A stretch of DNA of 58,780 bases from Chloroflexota bacterium (GTDB lineage: Bacteria; Chloroflexota; Anaerolineae; Anaerolineales; Anaerolineaceae): contig JAAZKE010000028.1 in NCBI GenBank assembly GCA_012799995.1, forward strand, positions 1-58,780. The letters are read 5' to 3'. Shown here piece after piece: positions 18,750-27,506 of the stretch; position 1 is the first letter of the stretch, and the number at the start of each line of letters is the position of its first letter. Position numbers and translations under genes: made by a program. The notes under the pieces were generated by a model, which was given only the letters and a program-made list of their open reading frames with translations, was not told the origin of the DNA and did no database searches.

Positions 18750-19700
18750 TCAGGCAGTAATCAGTGTGCCGGTCTCGCCGCGTAAAGCACGGCCAATATT
18801 TTCCGGATTGGTGATCAGAGCTTGTTTCCCGCCAGCTTCAAGGAACCAGATACAAGCCTGGATCTTCGGAGCCATTGATCCGCTCTTGAAGTGTTTTCCC
18901 TCTTCCATGTAGGCTTTTGCTTCAGCGAGGGTCATCTTGTCAATCCATTTTTCATCGGGAGTGCCAAAATTGATCGCCACTTTTTCCACAGCGGTGGAGA
19001 TCAGCAGCAGGTCAGCTTTGATTTCGCGGGCCAGCAGGCTGTTGCCGAAGTCTTTGTCGATCACAGCTGCAACGCCTTCCAGATCCCCATTTTCTTTGCG
19101 AATAACGGGAATACCACCGCCACCGATGGAAATGGTGACGATACCAGCCTCAATGAGAGCCTGAATGGCATCCAGCTCGACGATTTCTTTCGGGATTGGG
19201 GAAGCGACGACTCTGCGCCAGCCTCTACCAGCGTCCTCAACTACGGTCCAGCCTTCTGATGCAGCTTTGGCTTTGGCTTCTGATTCTGACATAAAGCCAC
19301 CAATGGGTTTCGTGGGATTTTTGAATGCGGGATCATTCGGATCAACAATGGTCTGTTCCAAAACACAGGCTACCGGTTTGTCGATTCCTTTTTTCCTGAG
19401 CTGATTGTGCATGGTCTGAGCAAGCATGTAGCCGATCTGACCCTGGCTCTGAGCGCCACAGACATCCAATGATGCCATTGCCAGGCCTTCTTTTTCGCCC
19501 AATTCTGCTTTTTGCAGGATAAAACCAACCTGTGGTCCATTTCCGTGACCGACCACGACTTCCCAACCTGCTTCAATCATATTGACAATATGTTTGGAGG
19601 TTTCGTCAGCTGCTATGTACTGATCAGCACAGGACTGGTGATCTTTGTCCTTGATCAATGAGTTGCCGCCAATTGCGATTACTGCTACTTTTTTAGTCAT
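18750..19700 (-). CDS. arcC: Carbamate kinase
   Basis: The 316-residue protein of the amino-acid kinase fold has AIGGNSLI, GHGNGPQVG, SLDVCGAQSQGQIGY, SIGGGGIPV and VIDKDF, together specific for carbamate kinase. The enzyme makes ATP from carbamoyl phosphate and ADP in fermentations, releasing NH3 and CO2. In the usual arginine deiminase pathway it sits beside arginine deiminase and ornithine carbamoyltransferase, and neither is here. Instead it lies 23 bases after aspartate carbamoyltransferase, pointing to carbamoyl phosphate derived from carbamoyl-aspartate. Start ATG 19700 has GAGGAAA upstream. Confidence 0.95.
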   Translation of the reverse strand: MTKKVAVIAIGGNSLIKDKDHQSCADQYIAADETSKHIVNMIEAGWEVVVGHGNGPQVGFILQKAELGEKEGLAMASLDVCGAQSQGQIGYMLAQTMHNQLRKKGIDKPVACVLEQTIVDPNDPAFKNPTKPIGGFMSESEAKAKAASEGWTVVEDAGRGWRRVVASPIPKEIVELDAIQALIEAGIVTISIGGGGIPVIRKENGDLEGVAAVIDKDFGNSLLAREIKADLLLISTAVEKVAINFGTPDEKWIDKMTLAEAKAYMEEGKHFKSGSMAPKIQACIWFLEAGGKQALITNPENIGRALRGETGTLITA

Positions 19701-19723
19701 TATTTTCCTCTAAATATATAAGA

Positions 19724-20659
19724 TTATTCACAACCAGTTACCAGAGACAACAGAGCCATGCGAACCGGCACGCCATTAGCTGCCTGGCGGAAGTACGCCG
19801 CACCCTTGTAATCATCGACTTCCACTTTGATTTCAGTGACTCTCGGCAGTGGATGCATGATGGTCATGTTCTTCTTGGCTTTTTTGACTGTGTCATTAGT
19901 TACTTCAAAGGATGTCTTGAGGCGTTCGTATTCTGCCGGATCATCAAAGCGTTCCTGCTGGATACGGGTCATATAAAGAACGTCTGATTTCGCAACAGCT
20001 TCATCCAGATCGGGGATTACGTCCACTTTAATACCAGCAGCTATGAGATCTTTGGTGATCTTATCGGGCATGGCAAGTGCGTCTGGAGCGGTGAAAATAA
20101 AGTTCACACCCATGCGAGCTAACAGCGCTGCGCCTGAATGGACAGTTCGTCCGTTTTTCAAGTCACCAGCCAGGCAGATTGTCAGGCCTTCAACTTTGCC
20201 CTGTTCTTTGATGATGGTGTAGAGATCAAGCAGTGCCTGGGTAGGATGTTGACCTGCGCCGTCCCCACCATTGATGACAGGTTTTGAAGAGCCGGCAGCG
20301 AGTTCAGCAGCTGAACCGGTGACAGGATGGCGAATGACGGTTACGTCAGCATAGCTTTCCATCATCTTACCGGTGTCATACAGGGTTTCACCCTTCTTCG
20401 CGGAGCTAGAAACCTGTCCATCAGCCACGGAAATCACGGTTCCACCCAGACGAAGCATCGCTACTTCAAAGGAAAGGCGGGTTCGGGTTGACGGTTCATA
20501 GAAAAGGGTGGCGAGCGTTCTGCCACTCATGTTTAACAACCGACCACCATTGTCCATCGCTCGTTCGTATCGGGCAGCGGTATCCATGATCAAACGGACT
20601 TCTTCATCGCTGATCGATTGAACATCTAAAATGTCTCTTCCAAATAATGAGGTTGCCAT
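19724..20659 (-). CDS. pyrB: Aspartate carbamoyltransferase catalytic subunit
   Basis: The 311-residue protein has the carbamoyl-phosphate motif FYEPSTRTRLSFE near residue 55, the mobile lysine in SSAKKGET near 90, HPTQALLDLYT near 138, GDLKNGRTVHS and the aspartate-side motif MHPLPRVTEI. These separate it from ornithine and other carbamoyltransferases. It normally makes carbamoyl-aspartate for pyrimidines but is reversible. No regulatory PyrI gene adjoins it. A 211-base gap with an A/T-rich stretch and a possible minus-strand TATAAT (20775-20780) separates it from pyrD upstream, so it may also have its own promoter. The ribosome site is AGGAG. Confidence 0.94.
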   Translation of the reverse strand: MATSLFGRDILDVQSISDEEVRLIMDTAARYERAMDNGGRLLNMSGRTLATLFYEPSTRTRLSFEVAMLRLGGTVISVADGQVSSSAKKGETLYDTGKMMESYADVTVIRHPVTGSAAELAAGSSKPVINGGDGAGQHPTQALLDLYTIIKEQGKVEGLTICLAGDLKNGRTVHSGAALLARMGVNFIFTAPDALAMPDKITKDLIAAGIKVDVIPDLDEAVAKSDVLYMTRIQQERFDDPAEYERLKTSFEVTNDTVKKAKKNMTIMHPLPRVTEIKVEVDDYKGAAYFRQAANGVPVRMALLSLVTGCE

Positions 20660-20870
20660 AAATAACTCCTTTTATTCTGTAAAAATTTGAATTACCAATG
20701 CAAAAATTGGTTTGTTAACATGATTATTATTTTAGGATTCTTCCCAAGAAATAAGTTTACCCTAAATCCGCCTAATTATATATAAATTCACAATAATACT
20801 TATTTATCAACAATCAAAAAATCAATCTGTGAATCTATCATATCAATTTTGCAGAAAAATCCTTTTGATA

Positions 20871-21821
20871 TTACAAGTTACAGCCACACTCAGCAGACGA
20901 GCCCTTCTGATTGGCGATCCCTACGATATCTTTGAGCGAATGGAAACCATTCTGATCGAGATAATTGTCGATTCCGTCAATCACTTCTTTCATCAGCATC
21001 GGGTTGACAAAATTCCCTGCACCTACCTGAACAGCACTGGCGCCAGCCATGAAATATTCTATGGCATCTTCCCAGCCCATAATGCCGCCACAACCGATAA
21101 TCGGAATGGTCACTGCGCGATAAGCCTGGAATACGTGATAGAGCGTGAGCGGTTTAATCGCCGGGCCGGAGACACCGCCGGTGGTATTTCCCAACCACGG
21201 TTTCCGTTTTTTTATGTCGATTTTCAGCCCCATATAGGTGTTGGCAATTGTCAGCGCATCCGCGCCGCATTCCTCTGCAATTTGTGCCATCTTCTTGAGG
21301 TGTGTCACGTTGGGCGAAAGCTTTACAATCAGCGGAAAGCTGGACATATAACGACAGGCTTGAACCGTTCTTCCCAATAAAACTTCGTCAGATGACAGCT
21401 GTAAACCAGTTCCGACGTTCGGACAGGAGAGGTTCATTTCGATTGCTGCCAGGTAAGGATTCCCTTCCAGCATCTGACAAATCTCAACATAATCTTCGGG
21501 GCTGTTCCCGGAAATACTGATAATGACGGGAACGTCCAATACCGCGTACTTTTCAGGCTGATTTTCGGCTAAAAACTTATCAATTCCGACTGATGGAATT
21601 CCGACCGAATTCATCATTCCAGCGGTAATTTCTGCAATTCGCGGTGGTGGATTTCCAAAGCGCTCGCGGCGATGGATGCTTTTCAGCATAATCGCCCCGA
21701 GTGTATTCATCGGAAAGACATTAGCATTATCCTCGAAATAATCATAGGCACCCGAAGCCGGCATGACCGGATTCTTCATTTCGAGTGATTTAATCTTAAC
21801 GGATATATCGGTCTTATACAT
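20871..21821 (-). CDS. Dihydroorotate dehydrogenase, class 1B catalytic subunit type
   Basis: The 316-residue FMN barrel has NPVMPASG at the start, NSVGIPSVG, the catalytic cysteine in EMNLSCPNVG near residue 140, KLSPNV, ANTYMG, GGVSGPAIKP and PIIGCGGI. Cysteine rather than serine as base marks class 1, and pairing with a PyrK-type subunit marks class 1B, which exchanges electrons with NAD. It could oxidise dihydroorotate or reduce orotate. ATG 21821 overlaps the last codons of the partner gene by 8 bases, so they are coupled; the longer upstream frame only repeats partner sequence. The tail ECGCNL has extra cysteines whose role is unclear. Confidence 0.88.
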   Translation of the reverse strand: MYKTDISVKIKSLEMKNPVMPASGAYDYFEDNANVFPMNTLGAIMLKSIHRRERFGNPPPRIAEITAGMMNSVGIPSVGIDKFLAENQPEKYAVLDVPVIISISGNSPEDYVEICQMLEGNPYLAAIEMNLSCPNVGTGLQLSSDEVLLGRTVQACRYMSSFPLIVKLSPNVTHLKKMAQIAEECGADALTIANTYMGLKIDIKKRKPWLGNTTGGVSGPAIKPLTLYHVFQAYRAVTIPIIGCGGIMGWEDAIEYFMAGASAVQVGAGNFVNPMLMKEVIDGIDNYLDQNGFHSLKDIVGIANQKGSSAECGCNL

Positions 21822-22590
21822 TGTCGCCCACCAGTCTCTTAATCGGGAATACCGGCCCCTCGCGGCAGACCCGCACATATTCCGATTTTCCCTCGTCATA
21901 AACTGTGATTACACATCCTTTACAGGCGCCAATTCCGCAAGCCATGTGTTCTTCCATGGAGGCATAGGCTTCGAAATCGTGGATATCCATTAATCTGCCG
22001 AGATCACGGATCAGGCGGTTGGAGCCGCAGGTGAAAGCCACATCAAATTTGTTTGATTTCAAATCCTCTTCAAAGAGTGAGGTGACTTTTTTCGTGTCAT
22101 CGGTGAGCTGTTTGAAAGTACAACCGGCTTTTTCGAAATACGCCTGATCAAACAGATATTCAGGTGACGAGGCGGAAATGTAGACGTAGGTGTCAATTCC
22201 CTGGCGTTTGAGTTCTTCTGCAAGATAACGCATCGGTGCGGCACCGACACCTCTGCCAACGACTGCTGCGCGCTTGTAGTGCTTCTTTATTTCAAACCAG
22301 TTCCCCAGCGGGGCGAGGATTTTCACCTCTGCGCCAGCCTCCAGGTCGCGAAGCAGGTCGGTACCCACACCCACAACTTTATAAAGGACTTCAATTGTCC
22401 CTGCGTTCCTGTCTGCTGAGTTGATGCTGAACGGCCGCATGAAGTAAGGGACATTCCCTTTCCAGTATTTGAGCATGATGAATTGACCTGGCTTGGCTGT
22501 AGCTGCAATCTCACTCGCATCAAGTTTGATTCTGCCGTAATTCTTTACTACCGGTTCATTCGAAATCACTGAAACAGTTGAGTAGTTCAC
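21814..22590 (-). CDS. PyrK-type FAD/2Fe-2S electron-transfer subunit
   Basis: The 258-residue protein has an FAD-binding barrel (MRPFSINSAD near 48), an NAD-binding domain (VVGRGVGAAPMRYLAEEL near 110) and a C-terminal 2Fe-2S motif with cysteines in ACGIGACKGC and a later VC before REGPVF. This is the order of PyrK, which moves electrons between NAD(H) and the PyrD flavin. The start is GTG 22590 with GAGG at 5 bases. It lies only 8 bases after the stop of the transporter gene livF, the physical link between the transporter and the pyrimidine enzymes. Confidence 0.9.
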   Translation of the reverse strand: MNYSTVSVISNEPVVKNYGRIKLDASEIAATAKPGQFIMLKYWKGNVPYFMRPFSINSADRNAGTIEVLYKVVGVGTDLLRDLEAGAEVKILAPLGNWFEIKKHYKRAAVVGRGVGAAPMRYLAEELKRQGIDTYVYISASSPEYLFDQAYFEKAGCTFKQLTDDTKKVTSLFEEDLKSNKFDVAFTCGSNRLIRDLGRLMDIHDFEAYASMEEHMACGIGACKGCVITVYDEGKSEYVRVCREGPVFPIKRLVGDNV

Positions 22591-22598
22591 ATCATCCT

Positions 22599-23327
22599 CT
22601 AACTCTTTTTCGCAGCACCTTCACTGAGGTACGCTTTGCGGACATCTGGATTGGTGAGGAGGTTTTTGCCTGTGTCTTCCATGACAATGTCGCCGTTTTT
22701 CAACACATATCCACGATCCGCAACCCCAAGTGCGATCTTTGCATTCTGTTCAACCAGCAAAACCGTCGTACCTTCGGTATTAACCTGTTTAATAATTTCG
22801 AAGATGTTTTTGACGATCAAGGGTGCCAGGCCGGTTGAAGGTTCGTCCAGCATCAGAAGCTTCGGTCTTGCCATAAGCGCACGTGCGATAGCGAGCATTT
22901 GTTGCTCGCCGCCTGAAAGTGTCTTGCCCAATTGCTTTTTACGCTCAAACAAGATGGGAAACAGGCTGAATACCCAATCAAGATCCTGTCCAAAAGCTGC
23001 CTTCTCCTTCAAACGCAGATAAGCGCCCATTTCGAGGTTTTCCATAACGGTTAAGTCAGGAAAAATTCGGCGGCCTTCTGGGGAGAGGGAAATCCCTTTT
23101 TCAACGACTTTTTCAGCCAAAAGTCCGGAAATCTCTTCGCCCATGAACTTGATGGAGCTGGGTTTCATCTTTGGAATCAACCCGGCGATTCCTTTCAGCG
23201 TGGTCGATTTACCTGCACCGTTTGAACCAATGATTGTTACAATCTCACCTTCATTGACAGTGACGTTAATCCCATGAAGGACTTGTATGTTTGAATAATT
23301 GATAAAAACATTCGTTAATTCGAGCAT
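22599..23327 (-). CDS. Branched-chain-type ABC transporter ATPase LivF (system 1)
   Basis: The 242-residue ATPase has Walker A GSNGAGKST, LivF-type LSPEGRRIFPDLTVMENL, signature LSGGEQQM, Walker B LLMLDEP and the ending VRKAYLSEG. It pairs with LivG to drive import by the hydrophobic amino acid transporter family, whose members carry branched amino acids, urea and other amides. I prefer ATG 23327, one base after the livG stop with AAGGA upstream, over the ATG nine bases earlier. It is followed at once by the pyrK-like gene. Confidence 0.88.
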   Translation of the reverse strand: MLELTNVFINYSNIQVLHGINVTVNEGEIVTIIGSNGAGKSTTLKGIAGLIPKMKPSSIKFMGEEISGLLAEKVVEKGISLSPEGRRIFPDLTVMENLEMGAYLRLKEKAAFGQDLDWVFSLFPILFERKKQLGKTLSGGEQQMLAIARALMARPKLLMLDEPSTGLAPLIVKNIFEIIKQVNTEGTTVLLVEQNAKIALGVADRGYVLKNGDIVMEDTGKNLLTNPDVRKAYLSEGAAKKS

Positions 23328-23328
23328 A

Positions 23329-24090
23329 TTATTCATCCTTCCCGAGGTATGCTTCGATCACAGCTGGATCGTTCGCGACTTCATCAGGAGTTCCATCGGC
23401 GATTTTTTCGCCAAAGTTAAGCACAATAATCTTGTCAGAAATCGACATGACAACGTCCATTTTGTGTTCGATCAGGACAACCGTGATGCCGCTGTCGCGG
23501 ATTGTGACAATCCGTTGGGATAATTCATGCAGGTCGTTGGTGTTCAGACCTGAGGCAGGTTCATCCAACAAAACCACTTTCGGTCTGAAAACAATTGCAC
23601 GGGCAATTTCGAGGTTTTTTTGCAGCCCATAGGAGAGCGAGCCTGCTTTCTCATTAACGTATTCTGAAAGATTCAGAAACTCAAGCGTTTCCATCACTTT
23701 CTTTTTGCTCTCTTTTTCTTCCATTATTTTGTTGGGAAGATTCAACATCGAACTGATTGGGTCACATTTGGTGACACTGTGTAGTCCGGCAAGCACGTTG
23801 TCCATTACCGACAGCTCACGGAAAAGATTGATGTTCTGGAAAGTACGTGCCAGCCCAAGCCTGGTTCGTTCATGTGTCTTCAACTTGGTGATATCTTTTC
23901 CTTCAAAATCAACGGTTCCTTCTGTTGGGGTATAAAAACCGGCAATCAGATTGAACAAGGTTGTTTTCCCTGCTCCATTAGGGCCGATAATGGAAGTAAT
24001 TTGCCCTTCCTCAGCGGTAAAACTGACATTGTCAACAGCGCGCAGACCATCAAAGTGGATTCCAATTCCATGGGTTTCAAGGATCGCCAT
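23329..24090 (-). CDS. Branched-chain-type ABC transporter ATPase LivG (system 1)
   Basis: The 253-residue ATPase has IHFDGLRAVDNVSF, Walker A GPNGAGKTT, GLARTFQNINLF after the Q-loop, Walker B VVLLDEP with the LivG-type ASGLN, and the H-loop in IEHKMDVVM. The end PAVIEAYLGKD is typical. The ribosome site GGAGG is strong. It lies 2 bases after livM. Confidence 0.9.
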   Translation of the reverse strand: MAILETHGIGIHFDGLRAVDNVSFTAEEGQITSIIGPNGAGKTTLFNLIAGFYTPTEGTVDFEGKDITKLKTHERTRLGLARTFQNINLFRELSVMDNVLAGLHSVTKCDPISSMLNLPNKIMEEKESKKKVMETLEFLNLSEYVNEKAGSLSYGLQKNLEIARAIVFRPKVVLLDEPASGLNTNDLHELSQRIVTIRDSGITVVLIEHKMDVVMSISDKIIVLNFGEKIADGTPDEVANDPAVIEAYLGKDE

Positions 24091-24092
24091 AA

Positions 24093-25094
24093 TTATTCCT
24101 CCCCTTCTATGTGTTGCTGCTTTTTCTGAACGCCCAGGGATTGTTTCCCACTCAGGATGTTATCGATTCGTTCGATTAAACCACCCAACCCCCGCGGTGC
24201 AAAGATCACGATCAGAACGATCGACGCGCCATAAAGAACCATTCGAATGTTACCCAGGAAGCGCATGAATTCGGGCAGGACGGTCAGCCCTATTCCCCCG
24301 ACAATCGCACCTGGAATACTTCCGATCCCACCGACAACCATCATTGCCAGCACCGCTGCTGACTCAGCGTTTACGAATGACTCAGGAGAGACATAACGAA
24401 CCATGTGGGCATAGAGCGCTCCAGCAATACCAGCGAAAAATGTTGATATCAGGAATGAGATCATCTTATATTGAGGAACATTCACACCAACCGCCTCTGC
24501 TGCGATATCGTTTTCGCGAATGGAAAGCATTGCGCGCCCAGTTCGTGAGGAGATCAGGTTTCTCGCCAGCATAATGATCAGAATAAGGATTACCAGGATC
24601 ACGTAATAAAATTTGGAATAAGATCGGAAGGAGGTTCCAAACAGTTCCAATGCGGGAATACCTTTGATTCCTTTTGTTCCTTCGGTTACTGCTGTCCAGT
24701 TCAGAAAAAGCTGATACATGATTTCGCCAAACGCCAGTGTTGCCACTGCGAAGTACATCCCCTTCAACCGCATCGTTGGCAGGCTCAGGGTTAAGCTCAA
24801 AATGGATGAAAGAACTCCTGCCAGGAACATTGCCAGTGGAACGGGAAATCCCAGCTTGGTTGTCAAGATGGCAGATGTGTAAGCACCAATCCCGAAGAAT
24901 GCAATAAAGCCGACTGAGAATAAACCGGTCATCCCCGAAAGGATGTTCAAGCTGAGCGTTAAAATGGCAAAAATCATTCCCAAACAAAAAATCTGCAGGT
25001 AATAATTGTTTGGAACCCAATAGGGAAGCGTCAATGCGACGGCCAACAAGATCCAAATGCGTGTAGCTTTGTATACTTTATTAAAGAGGGTCAT
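24093..25094 (-). CDS. Branched-chain-type ABC transporter permease LivM (system 1)
   Basis: The 333-residue membrane protein has about eight to nine hydrophobic segments. LivM motifs are LNILSGMTGLFSVGF, LPTMRLKGMYFAVATLAFGE, GRAMLSIRENDIAAEAVGVN (coupling loop) and GGIGSIPGAIVGG. It begins 2 bases after livH. Confidence 0.9.
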   Translation of the reverse strand: MTLFNKVYKATRIWILLAVALTLPYWVPNNYYLQIFCLGMIFAILTLSLNILSGMTGLFSVGFIAFFGIGAYTSAILTTKLGFPVPLAMFLAGVLSSILSLTLSLPTMRLKGMYFAVATLAFGEIMYQLFLNWTAVTEGTKGIKGIPALELFGTSFRSYSKFYYVILVILILIIMLARNLISSRTGRAMLSIRENDIAAEAVGVNVPQYKMISFLISTFFAGIAGALYAHMVRYVSPESFVNAESAAVLAMMVVGGIGSIPGAIVGGIGLTVLPEFMRFLGNIRMVLYGASIVLIVIFAPRGLGGLIERIDNILSGKQSLGVQKKQQHIEGEE

Positions 25095-25096
25095 GA

Positions 25097-25969
25097 CTAC
25101 ACCTTCCTGGATTCTTTCTTACCCAACAAACCGTTCGGTAGGAAAATCAGCACTATAAACAAAACAATGTAGGCAACACTCGCCTGAATTGACGTGGAGA
25201 AGTTCGTACTGGTTGCTTCCAATATGCCCAGCGTGATACCACCGATCATGGACCCTGGATTTGAGGTGATTCCTCCCAACAACGCAGAGGAGAATCCTTT
25301 ATTGCCCAACGAAGTTCCCAGTGTCGGAATAACGAAGTAAACCGGGCTGATCAACATTCCTGCGAAACCACCTAAAACTGATGCGATGATGAATGTCAAT
25401 GACATTGATTGCTTAACATTGATTCCCATCAGGCGGGCAGCTTCACGATCCTGCGCAGTGGCACGCATTGACTTTCCCAGACGGGTATTGTTCAGGAAAA
25501 CAGTCAAGAGGAAAACCAGCACAAATCCAATAACAGTATTCCAGATGTTTTGCGGAATGATTGTCAGTTCTCCAATTTTCACTGGCGTATTGCCGAAAAT
25601 ACTGGGGAATGGGTAAGGGTCTGCCCCGAAGATTACCCGCACCAGATTCCTTAGAAAAATTCCAACACCAATGGTTGCGATCAGACGACGAGTGTTTGAT
25701 GAATTGATTAATGGTCGGAAGGAGGTTAATTCGACGAAATATCCAACAATTGCGCAAATAATGATCGCGACCACAAAAGCCGGAATGATCGGTAATCCCC
25801 AAAAAATATGTGTAACTAGAATTGCGAAGGCTCCGATCATAACCATATCGCCCTGGGCAAAGTTCAGCACACCCCATGCGTTATAGATCAAAACATAGCC
25901 GATTGCAATGAGCCCGTATAAGCTTCCCATCGCAATTCCTTGAATGATTTGTTGAATAAAGAAATCCAT
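25097..25969 (-). CDS. Branched-chain-type ABC transporter permease LivH (system 1)
   Basis: The 290-residue membrane protein opens with the family segment QGIAMGSLYGLIAIGYVLIY and WGVLNFAQGDMVMIGAF. It has the coupling loop RATAQDREAARLMGIN and GGITSNPGSMIGG. The ribosome site GGAG is well placed. A hairpin separates it from the binding-protein gene. Confidence 0.9.
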   Translation of the reverse strand: MDFFIQQIIQGIAMGSLYGLIAIGYVLIYNAWGVLNFAQGDMVMIGAFAILVTHIFWGLPIIPAFVVAIIICAIVGYFVELTSFRPLINSSNTRRLIATIGVGIFLRNLVRVIFGADPYPFPSIFGNTPVKIGELTIIPQNIWNTVIGFVLVFLLTVFLNNTRLGKSMRATAQDREAARLMGINVKQSMSLTFIIASVLGGFAGMLISPVYFVIPTLGTSLGNKGFSSALLGGITSNPGSMIGGITLGILEATSTNFSTSIQASVAYIVLFIVLIFLPNGLLGKKESRKV

Positions 25970-26012
25970 ATATTGCTCCGTAGTTCGGTTGTTGTACTTC
26001 GGTGATTGTCAA

Positions 26013-26039
26013 GGAGGAGAGAGATTGCCTCCCTCCTCC
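26013..26039 (-). terminator. Hairpin between binding-protein and permease genes of transporter system 1
   Basis: A GC-rich 7-bp inverted repeat (26013-26019 with 26033-26039) inside a purine/pyrimidine-rich block lies 39 bases after the binding-protein stop. It has no clear T tract, so it is more likely a 3' stabiliser or attenuator than a full terminator. Confidence 0.55.
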
Positions 26040-26077
26040 TCAAATTTACTGCTTCTTTCTACGAAATTAGCTGAAAA

Positions 26078-27205
26078 CTATTTAACCAGCTCGTATTTAC
26101 CGCCCTCGATCAAGCGGATGATCAGAATGTCACGATTTGCGTCGCCATTCGGGGCAATCGTGATGGTGCCGGTTGCCAGCGGCAAATCTTTGACAGCCAG
26201 GATGCCAGCCATGATATCGGTGTTTTTGAAATCAGGAGCAGCGGCTTTCAAACCTTCAGCCATGATCATCATTGAGTCATAAGCCATAGCGTTATTTGAG
26301 TCTGGCATTCTGCCATATTCTTTTTCGAAGGCATCGATGAATGCAGCTGCAGAGGGGGTTGCTTTGGTTTTGTCAGCAAAGAAGGTCTGGGAATTCACGA
26401 TACCTACTGCTGCGTCGCCAGCTAATTCATACAGCTTCTTGTTGGTCAGGCCACCGCCACCCAACAGCGGAATGGTGAGACCCATCTCGCGGGCCTGTTT
26501 CGCAATCAAAGCTCCCTGCTGGTACATGTTCCACATAATCAGAACTTCCGCGCCGGATTTCTGAACAGCTAATAGTTGCGGGGTCATATCGAGCGCATTC
26601 GCTTCAAATGGTTCGTTCGCAACTGGTTCCATACCATATTCGTCTTTCAAAACCTGGACAATCACTTCCATCGCACCAGCACCGTAGTCATCCGACTGAT
26701 ACATGATACCGATTTTCTTTGCGCCGAGGTCTTCGACTGCGTAGCGGGTGATTGCGCCAGCCTGGAGCAGGTCAGAAGCCTGAACACGGGCGATCCATGG
26801 GTTGCCAACGTTGGTGATGGCTGCACCGGAGGAAATCGCGGTGATATGAGGAACTTCTGCGTCCCAAGTCACTTCCATGGAAGCGAGCGTGCAGGAACTG
26901 TTAACGGTACCGATAACACCAATGACTTTGTGATCGTGTACCAGTTTGTTAGCAGCGGAAACAGCAACTTTCGGTGACTGTTCATCATCTTCGATAACCA
27001 GTTCGATCATGCGACCATCGATCCCACCGGCTTCGTTGATCTGTTTTCTCGCTAATTCGATACCTTCTACCATGGTCTGACCGACCATCGCTGCATCCCC
27101 GGAAAGAGGACCATAAACGCCGATTAAGAGAGGTTCGCCCTCAGCAGAAACGGCAAACGCAAGAATAAGGACGGCTAAAATAGCAATCAATAAACTTTTT
27201 TTCAT
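26078..27205 (-). CDS. Branched-chain-type ABC transporter substrate-binding protein (system 1)
   Basis: The 375-residue secreted protein has a signal peptide ending near AVSA (about residue 21), without a lipobox. It then has the Peripla_BP_6 pattern: IGVYGPLSGDAAMVGQ, ARKQINEAGGIDGR, VIGVIGTVNSSCTLA, ISSGAAITN, MYQSDDYGAGA and VMAYDSMMI. These bind branched amino acids in E. coli but amides, urea or aromatic acids elsewhere. As first gene of a unit that continues into orotate-type enzymes, its ligand may be a pyrimidine-derived acid rather than leucine; this is an inference. The ribosome site is AGGAG. Confidence 0.9.
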   Translation of the reverse strand: MKKSLLIAILAVLILAFAVSAEGEPLLIGVYGPLSGDAAMVGQTMVEGIELARKQINEAGGIDGRMIELVIEDDEQSPKVAVSAANKLVHDHKVIGVIGTVNSSCTLASMEVTWDAEVPHITAISSGAAITNVGNPWIARVQASDLLQAGAITRYAVEDLGAKKIGIMYQSDDYGAGAMEVIVQVLKDEYGMEPVANEPFEANALDMTPQLLAVQKSGAEVLIMWNMYQQGALIAKQAREMGLTIPLLGGGGLTNKKLYELAGDAAVGIVNSQTFFADKTKATPSAAAFIDAFEKEYGRMPDSNNAMAYDSMMIMAEGLKAAAPDFKNTDIMAGILAVKDLPLATGTITIAPNGDANRDILIIRLIEGGKYELVK

Positions 27206-27506
27206 CAGAAAACTCCTTGTATTTTGATTTCGACAAAATTTATAAAAAATTTTCTCTTTATTAGCTGTTAATAATACTCGACAATTTGCTTTTTTTGTAT
27301 AAGAATTTTCAAAGAAAGGAATAAATAAAGTAATTCAATTTTATCGTAATTCAATTTAATCCGTCTTTATCTATTTCCAGACCAAAGTGTCTAAGAAATG
27401 TTTTGAATGGATAAGCTTGAGAAAAATTTTAGAAAAATGAGTTGATTGAAATAGACGAAAAAATAGACGAACTGTTAATTTTCGAAACAGTTAAAGCAAA
27501 GTTATA
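27206..27506 (-). promoter_or_regulatory. Upstream region of the transporter/pyrimidine operon with repeats
   Basis: This 301-base A/T-rich gap holds the promoter for the minus-strand operon. A weak candidate is TTGTCG-N15-TAATAA reading leftward, just before the binding-protein gene. Two copies of AAATAGACGAA lie 12 bases apart (27449-27459, 27461-27471). Next to them is an inverted repeat AACTGTT-N9-AACAGTT (27470-27476, 27486-27492), immediately after the MocR gene stop, which could be its weak terminator. AACTGTT is also the core of the direct repeat at 29015-29062, so a binding site for the same regulator is possible. Confidence 0.4.

Noticed and set aside
18750..20659. Arginine deiminase or catabolic ornithine carbamoyltransferase pathway
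   Set aside because: The transferase has aspartate carbamoyltransferase motifs (SSAKKGET, MHPLPRV) and no arginine deiminase is nearby.
20694..20711. Small ACCAAT/ATTGGT palindrome before pyrB
   Set aside because: Only 6 bp in A/T-rich DNA; could be chance, so it is not called as an operator.
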